Made by a program: the position numbers and the translations under genes | The notes under the pieces: generated by a model | The model's database searches: none | Seen by the model: the letters and a program-made list of their open reading frames with translations, nothing else | What the model was told of the DNA's origin: nothing | In this document: positions 1-6,079 of the stretch, piece by piece | Numbering within the stretch: position 1 is the stretch's first letter | Layout of the letters: every line of letters begins with the position of its first letter | Origin: an uncultured Mucilaginibacter sp. | GTDB taxonomy: Bacteria; Bacteroidota; Bacteroidia; Sphingobacteriales; Sphingobacteriaceae | Reading direction: 5' to 3' | NCBI GenBank assembly: GCA_946479225.1 | Contig: CAMLFI010000035.1 | Span: 1 to 12,394 of the forward strand | DNA: 12,394 bases

Positions 1-277
1 CATCTTTGGCATCGCTCAGTTTTTGAATACCAATACCTTTATGGTCTATGGCCAGTTGTGCCATATTAGGCTCCATAACTTCGCCTTTTATGGTAAACGA
101 GCCATTAACTATATCGGCAGAGTCTAACGTTTGGTTAGCGCCAAATTTATATATCAAATAAGCTTTGGCAGGGACATTCAGGTTGCCAACTTTACCATTA
201 ACCGTAAATTGTGGGTTAGCAGTTTGCGCTGTTGCAAACAGGGGTAGCGCGGCCAGCGCCAGGAACCATCTCTTCAT
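1..277 (-). CDS. Secreted DUF4369-like protein, probable TlpA-type thiol-disulfide protein (N-terminal part)
   Basis: The reading frame opens at an ATG (277-275) and runs off the left edge, giving 92 residues. The first 17 residues are a signal peptide: a KR pair, a hydrophobic run and an ATA|Q cleavage site. After it comes a beta-rich stretch (FTVNGKVGNL..., then SADIVNGSFTIKGEV) typical of the DUF4369 domain that sits in front of an AhpC/TSA-thioredoxin domain in Bacteroidota TlpA-like proteins. In that family the C-terminal domain carries a CxxC redox site working in the periplasm; that part lies outside the window, so the redox role is inferred. The gene follows the ureohydrolase-fold gene on the same strand after 52 bp, so the two may be co-transcribed. 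I see no promoter in the gap. A DUF4369 protein without a thioredoxin domain is the alternative. Confidence 0.75.
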   Translation of the reverse strand, partial: MKRWFLALAALPLFATAQTANPQFTVNGKVGNLNVPAKAYLIYKFGANQTLDSADIVNGSFTIKGEVMEPNMAQLAIDHKGIGIQKLSDAKD

Positions 278-329
278 CAAAATCAAATTGTTTTCTACAT
301 AACGTGCAATCGGCTCTGCAATTGCGCTA

Positions 330-1511
330 TCAGGTTAATTTTTGGTAGGTGCGCCACCAAAGATCAGGCATTTCGCCCGATACCGCGGTTGTATAATCGT
401 CATACCGGCATGGTACCAAATGGAAACGCTCGTTCAATGATCCCCCGGTTGGGTAGGGCACCTGCATCCACCACCTATCGGTTTTTTTGCTTTTTACAAA
501 CACCAGCTCATGATCATCGTGCTTTAAACTGGTTTTATAAATAAGGTACTGCGATTTAGGATTAAGCGGGAAATCTTTTTTGCGGTTATAAAAGCCATCA
601 ATAAAATACCATATCATTTGCGCCAACAGCGTGGCGGTTTGGCCGTTACTGTCATAAGCAGGGTTAAACTCATAAAAACCAATTGAGCTAAGCTTATCAT
701 TTATGCCTGCGTAGCGGCACATCTGGCAGGCCTCTTCCCCATAAAAACCATTGGGGCCGGCATTGGTATTACCCATAGCATCTGATGACCGTATCGAGCC
801 CATATCAAAGCTGATCATATTGGCATTACGGATAATAGGCTCTGTAACGGCAACTTGTCCACTCAGCTCTCCCAAGCGGTGGGTATCAAAGTAGAGTTTC
901 TCCATCACCCGCAGGCTATCCTGACTGGTGTAATAGGTTTGATAACCCAGGTTACTGTAATTGAACAGGAAATTGGGCTCGTGTAAAAATATTTTTTGAA
1001 GGTAGGATGCTGATGTTGTTTCTATCGTTTCCGGATAGTCATCGTCATCCAAATCAAAGCGTGGATCAATTATAACCAGGTCGACTTTTTGCTCCAGCGT
1101 CTCGTAAGCCAGGTATTGCGCATAAGTGAGGTCCTGTCCGCCGCCGATGATAACCGGCAGAATATCTTTTTTTATCAGCTCGTTCACCACTGTTTTAAGC
1201 GCGAAATAGGTATCAACAACCGTTTCGCCTTGCTTTATATTGCCGAGGTCCACAATTTTTGTATCGTAGCCCCCTTGGTTAAGTAGATAAAGCTTTTCGC
1301 GCACGTAATCAGGCCCAAGCGCACAGCCGGAGTTGTTTACCGCGTTACGATCTTCCTGCACACCAATAATGGCTATGTCTGCCCCTTGCTCTATATCCGG
1401 AAAGTTATCAGCAAAACTCTCGATCTTACTACCTAAATGACTGGTGTAATAACCGTTTTTCGGAAGGATTTTATCAAGATCAACAGGAGAAAAAAAATCG
1501 GACAGGGACAT
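330..1511 (-). CDS. Arginase/formimidoylglutamase-fold protein with degenerate metal site
   Basis: 393 residues from the ATG at 1511-1509. The ureohydrolase (arginase, agmatinase, formimidoylglutamase) fold is indicated by IIGGGQD (121-127), VIIDPRFD (146-153), MISFDMGSIRSSD (232-244) and GFYEFNPAYD (278-287), in family order and spacing. Family enzymes bind two Mn ions through GG-x-H-S, D-A-H-x-D and S-x-D-x-D. Here the first His is Gln126, the middle motif is D149-P-R-F-D153 (His replaced by Arg151) and the third is S234-F-D-M-G238 (last Asp lost). Hydrolysis of a guanidino or formimino group is therefore doubtful, although the fold seems intact; automatic annotation would probably say formimidoylglutamase. 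The frame stays open for 73 more codons upstream to a TTG at 1730, but these are encoded by the repeat array, are rich in Cys, His and Met and unlike the domain, so I reject them. The next gene on the strand is the DUF4369 protein. Confidence 0.82.
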   Translation of the reverse strand: MSLSDFFSPVDLDKILPKNGYYTSHLGSKIESFADNFPDIEQGADIAIIGVQEDRNAVNNSGCALGPDYVREKLYLLNQGGYDTKIVDLGNIKQGETVVDTYFALKTVVNELIKKDILPVIIGGGQDLTYAQYLAYETLEQKVDLVIIDPRFDLDDDDYPETIETTSASYLQKIFLHEPNFLFNYSNLGYQTYYTSQDSLRVMEKLYFDTHRLGELSGQVAVTEPIIRNANMISFDMGSIRSSDAMGNTNAGPNGFYGEEACQMCRYAGINDKLSSIGFYEFNPAYDSNGQTATLLAQMIWYFIDGFYNRKKDFPLNPKSQYLIYKTSLKHDDHELVFVKSKKTDRWWMQVPYPTGGSLNERFHLVPCRYDDYTTAVSGEMPDLWWRTYQKLT

Positions 1512-1515
1512 ATTT

Positions 1516-1600
1516 GATGTGCAAATGTGTGGATGTGCAAATATGCAGATTTTTTGTAGATGTGCAGATATGCGAATGTGCAGATGTGCGAATGTGCACA
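1516..1600. repeat. Degenerate 8-bp tandem repeat array, left arm
   Basis: Read on the plus strand this is a chain of octamers of consensus RATRTGCR (GATGTGCA, AATGTGTG, GATGTGCA, AATATGCA, a T-rich break, GATGTGCA, GATATGCG, AATGTGCA, GATGTGCG, AATGTGCA). It starts 4 bp from the start codon of the ureohydrolase-fold gene, so any promoter of that gene must lie in or beyond the array. The outermost 35 bp (1516-1550) match the reverse complement of 1689-1723 with three differences. Confidence 0.8.
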
Positions 1601-1639
1601 GTTTTTTTTCTGCGAAATTTAAAGTGAACTTCACGTAAT

Positions 1640-1723
1640 TATCTGCATGCCCATCCATCTGTACATCCGCTTGCATATCCGCCCATCTATCTGCACATTT
1701 GCACATCCGCATATTTGCACATC
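1640..1723. repeat. Degenerate 8-bp tandem repeat array, right arm (inverted)
   Basis: The same octamer family as in the left arm but in opposite orientation. On the minus strand it reads GATGTGCA, AATATGCG, GATGTGCA, AATGTGCA, then degenerate units such as GATAGATG, GATGTACA and GATGGATG. It ends 6 bp before the ATG of the divergent epimerase-like gene. The 39-bp centre between the arms holds a T8 run (1602-1609) and a small palindrome GTGAACTTCAC (1624-1634). The whole element could extrude as a long hairpin. Confidence 0.78.
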
Positions 1724-1729
1724 GAAACA

Positions 1730-2704
1730 ATGATACTCATTACCGGCGCAACAGGTTTTTTAGGGGCAGAAGTTGCCAAACAGTTAGCCCAAAAAGGCGA
1801 GGCAATTCGTTGCACCAAACGGAAAAGTTCCGCTATCCCGGCTTTGTTGCAGCCTTCTAAAGCTATTGAATGGGTAGACGCCGATATGCTGAATATTGCC
1901 GCCCTTGAGGACGCTTTTATTGGTGTAACTAAGGTTTACCATTGCGCTGCCTGGGTGTCGCTTAAACAGGCGGATAAAAAGCAAATGATAAATGCTAATA
2001 TCAATGGTACCGCTAATGTGGTTAACCTTTGTTTGGATAATAGCGCGCGATTGGTGCATGTAAGTTCAATCGCAGCCGTTGGATACGCTAAACCGGGAGA
2101 ACTCACTACCGAAGAGCATCAGCTGGATGTTAATTTAGAAGACGATGGTTACGCGATATCAAAACTGGAAAGCGAGATGGAGGTATGGCGCGGCATTGCC
2201 GAGGGGCTCAGTGCTGTTATTGTTAATCCATCGTTGATTATTGGACCGGATGCTGGCACCAAAGGCAGCGGACAATTATTTGAGGCCGTACGCAAAGGCT
2301 TGAAATTTTATACCGAAGGCGTAGCCGGTTTTGTTGATGTGCAGGATGTTGCTAAGTGCATGATAGCTTTAATGGAAAGCGGCATAACTGCTGAACGATA
2401 CATTATAAGCGCGGAAAACCGCAACTATAGGGAATTAACCACAGAAATTGCCGGATGCTTTAATGTAGCACCACCCACCATGTACGCCAAACCCTGGATG
2501 ATGGAAATTGGCTGGCGACTGGCACGCTTTGTCTCACTATTTACCGGGAAGCCACCATTTTTAGATAAGATAGCCGCGCAGGCGGCTAGCCAGGTGCGCA
2601 ATTTTGATAACAACAAAATAAAGCAGGCAATTGGTATTGAGTTTAAGCCAGTGAGTGAAACGGTGAAGGAGATTTGTAAACGGCTTAACCCCCTATCCCC
2701 CTAA
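1730..2704 (+). CDS. NAD(P)-dependent epimerase/reductase, extended SDR family
   Basis: 324 residues from the ATG at 1730; an in-frame TTG at 1715 lies inside the repeat array and would add only five residues before the nucleotide-binding strand. The Rossmann dinucleotide loop is TGATGFLG (5-12), HCAAW (71-75) follows the fourth strand, the catalytic serine lies in VHVSSIAAVG (109-118; Ser112/113) and the catalytic pair is Y141-AIS-K145. Length and motifs fit extended short-chain dehydrogenases, close to dihydroflavonol-4-reductase-like and NAD-dependent epimerase proteins acting in the cytoplasm on sugar-nucleotide, sterol-like or isoprenoid substrates. The substrate cannot be told from the sequence. 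The final residues NPLSP and the stop codon are encoded by the C-rich repeat at 2689-2708, so the natural tail was probably altered by that element. The gene is divergent from the ureohydrolase-fold gene and convergent with mtgA. Confidence 0.88.
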   Translation: MILITGATGFLGAEVAKQLAQKGEAIRCTKRKSSAIPALLQPSKAIEWVDADMLNIAALEDAFIGVTKVYHCAAWVSLKQADKKQMINANINGTANVVNLCLDNSARLVHVSSIAAVGYAKPGELTTEEHQLDVNLEDDGYAISKLESEMEVWRGIAEGLSAVIVNPSLIIGPDAGTKGSGQLFEAVRKGLKFYTEGVAGFVDVQDVAKCMIALMESGITAERYIISAENRNYRELTTEIAGCFNVAPPTMYAKPWMMEIGWRLARFVSLFTGKPPFLDKIAAQAASQVRNFDNNKIKQAIGIEFKPVSETVKEICKRLNPLSP

Positions 2705-2763
2705 AGGGGAATTATAAGCCAATTGAATATCCGCAAGAGTTCGCCCTTTAGGGGGCTAGGGGG
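2689..2763. repeat. Inverted pair of C-rich repeats forming the shared 3' end of two convergent genes
   Basis: The arm at 2689-2708 (CCCCCTA-T-CCCCCTAAAGGG) and the reverse complement of 2744-2763 are identical except for one base. They face each other across a 35-bp spacer. The left arm holds the stop codon TAA (2702-2704) of the epimerase-like gene; the right arm holds the stop TAG (2758-2756) of mtgA, in a different frame of the same repeat. A transcript from either side would form a stem of about 20 bp, so a role as bidirectional terminator or 3'-end stabiliser is plausible. No T-tract of normal length follows. Confidence 0.8.
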
Positions 2764-3451
2764 CAAACTCCAGCTTCCCCATTCTCCTCATATTTTGCTT
2801 GATAAGCGCCTGCCGGTGTCTGACATAATTGCTTGGGCTAGTAGCCGACCAACGTAGTGGACTCGGTAAAATAGAAACTATAGCTGCACACTGCGACCGG
2901 GTAAGGTCCTTGGCATCTTTATGAAAATAAGCCTGTGAGGCGGCCTGTACGCCGTAAATACCGTCGCCCATTTCAATTACATTAAGGTAAACCTCCATAA
3001 TGCGCTCTTTGCTCCAGAATATCTCTATCAGCATAGTAAAATAGGCTTCAAAACCCTTACGGATCCAGGAGCGGCCAGACCATAAAAAAACGTTTTTAGC
3101 TGTTTGCTGGGTTATGGTGCTGCCACCAATAACTTTTTTACCCTTCATGTTCTTTTTGGCGGCGCGCTCAATGGCGTTAAAATCAAAACCATGGTGGGTT
3201 AAAAAAGCCCCGTCCTCGCCGGCAATGGCAGCCCGGGGCATATTGGGCGACATCTCATCAAGATCCCGCCATTCTTTATCTATCTTCCAGTCTTTACCAT
3301 CGGCTTTGCGCTCAAATCCGCGTGTTATCATCAGCCATGTAACCGGCGGATTAATAAAGCGATAGGCTATAACGCCTAACACACTCAAACCAATAAAAAG
3401 GATAAGGGCGAGTTTAACAAAGCGCCATATTAATTTGCCGAGGCCTTTCAT
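2756..3451 (-). CDS. mtgA: Monofunctional biosynthetic peptidoglycan transglycosylase
   Basis: 231 residues, the usual length for MtgA. A single membrane anchor (about residues 12-30) is followed by a glycosyltransferase-51 domain that polymerises lipid II into glycan strands on the outer face of the inner membrane. The family motifs are present in order: AGEDGAFLTHHGFD (77-90) with catalytic Glu79, GGSTITQQTAKNVFL (109-123), and KERIMEVYLNVIEMG (148-162), whose Glu153 is the conserved second acidic position. There is no penicillin-binding transpeptidase domain, which separates it from bifunctional class A PBPs. The start lies 53 bp after the helicase stop on the same strand; co-transcription is possible, and the only nearby promoter-like sequence is a weak TGGCTTTG. 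The last two residues (Ala-Pro) and the stop come from the C-rich repeat. Confidence 0.95.
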   Translation of the reverse strand: MKGLGKLIWRFVKLALILFIGLSVLGVIAYRFINPPVTWLMITRGFERKADGKDWKIDKEWRDLDEMSPNMPRAAIAGEDGAFLTHHGFDFNAIERAAKKNMKGKKVIGGSTITQQTAKNVFLWSGRSWIRKGFEAYFTMLIEIFWSKERIMEVYLNVIEMGDGIYGVQAASQAYFHKDAKDLTRSQCAAIVSILPSPLRWSATSPSNYVRHRQALIKQNMRRMGKLEFAP

Positions 3452-3504
3452 GCAGCTAAAATATCTGATTAATCCGAAATTCTATCACAAAGCCAAAAAA
3501 TGAA

Positions 3505-4821
3505 TTAACGTGCCGGTCTTGATGACCTTCCGCTCATGCTGCCTTCTTTGCGTGGGGCATTGCCGCTTGGCTTACGGTCGCCGCGGCCAAAGCCACGACT
3601 GCGTTTTTGGCCACCACCGCCACCACCACCACCAGACTTGCCGCCTTTAGCAGCAGGTTGTTGGCCCAAGGCTATGCTTTTAGGGCTCATAGGGTAGGGA
3701 TGCGCATCGTTAAGCGGAATTTCCTTGCCTATCAGTTTATGGATATCTTTTATGAAAGCTATCTCTTCCTGATCGCAGAAGGAAAGCGCTATTCCATTTG
3801 CACCTGCACGGCCGGTACGGCCAATACGGTGTACATAAGTTTCGGGAATGTTAGGTATCTCGTAGTTAATAACGTGAGTAAGCTCGTCAATATCAATACC
3901 GCGCGCGGCAATATCAGTAGCAATTAAAACACGCGTTGTACGCGCTTTAAAATTTGCCAAAGCACGCTGCCTTGCATTTTGCGATTTGTTACCATGTATA
4001 GCCTCGGCAGTAACGCCAATTTTATGCAGGTCCTTCACCACTTTATCAGCACCATGTTTGGTGCGGGTAAATACCAGGGCGGTTTTAATATCTCTGTCTT
4101 TTAATATATGCGCAAGTAAAGAGCGTTTATCATTCTTCTCTACATAATACAATTCCTGCTGAATGGTATCAGCTGTTGATGATACCGGCGTAACCTCAAT
4201 CCTTTCGGGGCGGGTTAAAATGCTATCAGCAAGCGCTTGTATCTCTTTAGGCATAGTTGCCGAAAAGAACAGCGTTTGCCTTTTTGAAGGCACTTTGGCT
4301 ATTATCTTCTTAACATCATGCACAAAACCCATATCCAGCATACGGTCGGCTTCATCCAGGATCAATATTTTTATATGATCGAGGCGGATATAGCCCTGGT
4401 TCATCAGGTCTAATAACCTGCCCGGCGTAGCTGTTAAAATATCAACACCACGGCGTATCATATCTACCTGCGGGTTTTGCGAAACGCCACCGAATATTAC
4501 TGTATGTTTAAGGCCTGTATGCTTTCCGTAGGCCGCAAAACTCTCATTGATTTGAATGGCCAGCTCGCGGGTTGGCGTTAATATTAAGGTCTTTATTGTT
4601 TTTTGCTCTTTGTGTTGCAGTTTGTCTTTATACAATGTCTGCAAAGTTGGTATAGCAAATGCGGCAGTTTTACCGGTTCCGGTTTGGGCGCAACCTAACA
4701 AGTCGCGGCCTTGTAATATAATGGGGATTGCTTGTTCTTGTATTGGGGTGGGGGTTGTATAACCCTCGGTTTTAAGAGCCTTTAAAATAGGCTCAATTAA
4801 ATTTAAATTTTCAAATGACAT
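3505..4821 (-). CDS. rhlE: DEAD-box ATP-dependent RNA helicase, RhlE-like
   Basis: 438 residues with the full motif set: Q motif (F3, and TPIQ 25-28), motif I AQTGTGKT (45-52), Ia PTREL (83-87), GG (111-112), Ib TPGR (132-135), II DEAD (156-159), III SAT (187-189), IV LVFTRT (249-254), V ATDIAARGID (301-310) and VI HRIGRTGR (331-338). It unwinds short RNA duplexes with ATP in the cytoplasm; relatives act in ribosome assembly, RNA decay and cold adaptation. Residues from about 386 to the end form a disordered, Gly/Arg/Lys-rich RNA-binding tail containing eight glycines in a row (397-404). The tail and core favour the RhlE subgroup, but the exact subgroup is inferred. It probably starts from the promoter at 4929-4936 and is followed by mtgA 53 bp downstream. 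Confidence 0.93.
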   Translation of the reverse strand: MSFENLNLIEPILKALKTEGYTTPTPIQEQAIPIILQGRDLLGCAQTGTGKTAAFAIPTLQTLYKDKLQHKEQKTIKTLILTPTRELAIQINESFAAYGKHTGLKHTVIFGGVSQNPQVDMIRRGVDILTATPGRLLDLMNQGYIRLDHIKILILDEADRMLDMGFVHDVKKIIAKVPSKRQTLFFSATMPKEIQALADSILTRPERIEVTPVSSTADTIQQELYYVEKNDKRSLLAHILKDRDIKTALVFTRTKHGADKVVKDLHKIGVTAEAIHGNKSQNARQRALANFKARTTRVLIATDIAARGIDIDELTHVINYEIPNIPETYVHRIGRTGRAGANGIALSFCDQEEIAFIKDIHKLIGKEIPLNDAHPYPMSPKSIALGQQPAAKGGKSGGGGGGGGQKRSRGFGRGDRKPSGNAPRKEGSMSGRSSRPAR

Positions 4822-4928
4822 GTATTGTATCTTATTATTAGATGCTAACGCGATTGCATAGCGGATCTGAAGAGTCTCTCGTCGTGGAAATGATCAAAAC
4901 CGTAAAGCTAACGGGTATTATTTTTTTG

Positions 4929-4936
4929 CAAAGATA
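4929..4936 (-). promoter_or_regulatory. Putative -7 promoter box of the helicase gene
   Basis: On the minus strand the sequence reads TATCTTTG, an exact match to the Bacteroidota -7 consensus TAnnTTTG. It is 107 bp before the helicase ATG. I see no convincing -33 TTTG at the usual distance, so confidence is moderate. The same octamer, TATCTTTG, precedes eno. Confidence 0.5.
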
Positions 4937-5009
4937 CGGTTTTAATTCGGATGTTAGAATTGAGTGAAACCAACTGCCGTTTTCACAGTTATAATCTAAA
5001 TTGATAATC

Positions 5010-5780
5010 ATGCCCGAACTACCCGATCTCCAAGTATTCGCCCGTAACCTGAACAAATTGTTCAAAGGCAAAACTTTAGATAAAATTGAAGCACCTAACC
5101 ACAAAAAACTTAATGTTTCTGTTAAAGAATTAAAGGACGCGCTTGAGGGACAAGAGCTGACCAATGTTAAACGCGTGGGTAAAGAACTGCATTTTGAATT
5201 TGGTAAACACGTGCTAGGTCTGCACCTTATGCTGCATGGTCAGTTCCACGCTTTTGAGAACAGCAATGAAAATAAATATACAATCGTCGAGCTGCTTTTT
5301 AAAGGCGGAAATGGCCTTGCGCTAACCGATTACCAGGGCGCCGCCACACCTACGCTTGATCCGGAAGAGAAAGATGTTCCCGATGCTTTGGATGTAGACA
5401 TAGCTTATTTGAAAGGGAAACTGAGCAAGAAACGTTCGCCTGTCAAAACGGTGTTGATGGATCAAAAGGTTCTAAGAGGTATAGGTAATGCTTATGCCGA
5501 TGAGATATTGTGGCATGCACGGATCTCACCGTTCTCACCAGCTAATAAGTTACCCGATACTGCAATCAGAAAATTGCTCAACTCCATTAAAGATGTGCTT
5601 GAAGATGCCGAAAAACAGATCATCAAACACAACCCCGATAGCATCAGCGGCGAAGTGCGCGATTTTCTAAAGGTGCATCTGCCTAAACAAAAACAAACAT
5701 CAACAGGTGCAGCTATCCATCAAAAAGAATTGGGTGGACGCGGCACTTATTATACTGACGAGCAGGAGTTGTTTGAGTGA
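5010..5780 (+). CDS. Fpg/Nei-family DNA glycosylase lacking the zinc finger
   Basis: 256 residues. The ATG at 5010 is chosen because it gives MPELPDLQ: after removal of Met, Pro2 is the N-terminal nucleophile that forms the Schiff base in this family and Glu3 is the partner acid. An upstream in-frame TTG at 5001 would bury this proline. Other family features are Lys58 (the Lys57 equivalent), LGLHLMLHGQF (69-79) and the helix-two-turn-helix DQKVLRGIGNAYADE (151-165) with Asn160. The C-terminus keeps GGRGTYYTDEQ (242-252) with the zinc-finger arginine (Arg244), but none of the four zinc cysteines exists and the whole protein has no cysteine. This recalls the zinc-less finger known in NEIL1-type enzymes. 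Predicted role: excision of oxidised bases with AP-lyase activity. The gene is divergent from the helicase gene by 188 bp; I found no clear promoter. Confidence 0.88.
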   Translation: MPELPDLQVFARNLNKLFKGKTLDKIEAPNHKKLNVSVKELKDALEGQELTNVKRVGKELHFEFGKHVLGLHLMLHGQFHAFENSNENKYTIVELLFKGGNGLALTDYQGAATPTLDPEEKDVPDALDVDIAYLKGKLSKKRSPVKTVLMDQKVLRGIGNAYADEILWHARISPFSPANKLPDTAIRKLLNSIKDVLEDAEKQIIKHNPDSISGEVRDFLKVHLPKQKQTSTGAAIHQKELGGRGTYYTDEQELFE

Positions 5781-5802
5781 TCAGGCGATTTACTTCTTGT
5801 CA

Positions 5803-5844
5803 GTTGTACTATTCTGTCTTAAACTGCGTTTTAAGTAGAACAAC
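5803..5844. terminator. Stem-loop downstream of the glycosylase gene, possible transcript end
   Basis: CTTAAAC (5818-5824) pairs with GTTTTAAG (5828-5835, one bulged T) over the loop TGC, and an outer stem GTTGTaCTA (5803-5811) pairs with TAGaACAAC (5836-5844) with one mismatch. It begins 22 bp after the stop codon. No T-tract follows, so it is not a textbook intrinsic terminator; it may protect the 3' end instead. Confidence 0.4.
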
Positions 5845-5991
5845 AACATAAGGATGTCAATTACCTACACATCATATCGCCACAAACAAACCGCATCTGC
5901 AAAAAGCAGTTCGCATAATATTGTCTTGCGATATTTTGTATGTTGTTTTCGGCTTAACTTAGACTATGCTTTTCTTCAAAGTAGTAAGGAC

Positions 5992-6070
5992 TTTATCAGT
6001 TAAGCCCCGGCCATAAATGGTTTGGGGTCAGTTTAAACGCTCGTTTTACTGACTTACACTTACTGATAAA
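5992..6070 (+). promoter_or_regulatory. Structured leader, predicted three-way junction before the Rnk-like gene
   Basis: An outer stem pairs TTTATCAGT (5992-6000) with ACTGATAAA (6062-6070), then AAG (6002-6004) with CTT (6059-6061), leaving T6001 bulged. Inside are two hairpins: CCCC(6005-6008)/GGGG(6024-6027) stacked on CCA(6011-6013)/TGG(6018-6020), and TCAGT(6028-6032)/ACTGA(6048-6052) stacked on AAAC(6035-6038)/GTTT(6043-6046). TCAGT and ACTGA each occur twice, so an alternative fold exists. The structure ends 9 bp before the ATG at 6080, so it could affect translation initiation. It does not match a riboswitch class I know. The rest of the 299-bp gap (5781-6079) holds only the stem-loop at 5803-5844; I see no clear promoter. 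Confidence 0.5.
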
Positions 6071-6079
6071 TTAACCACC

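Noticed and set aside
1516..1723. CRISPR-like array
   Set aside because: The units are 8 bp, degenerate and without unique spacers, the two halves face each other, and no cas gene is nearby.
1512..1730. N-terminal extension of 73 residues on the ureohydrolase-fold protein, starting at a TTG
   Set aside because: It is encoded entirely by the octamer repeat arrays and their centre, overlaps the ATG of the divergent gene and looks nothing like the family. The ATG at 1511 gives the normal domain start.
3607..3927. Plus-strand frame opposite the helicase C-terminus
   Set aside because: A shadow of the Gly- and Arg-rich codons on the other strand, without a start context or known domain.
5001..5009. 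TTG start three codons upstream for the glycosylase
   Set aside because: The family needs Pro directly after the initiator Met as catalytic nucleophile, which only the ATG at 5010 provides.
4838..5164. Minus-strand open frame overlapping the start of the glycosylase gene
   Set aside because: It is antisense to a clearly conserved gene, has no recognisable domain and crosses the divergent promoter region.
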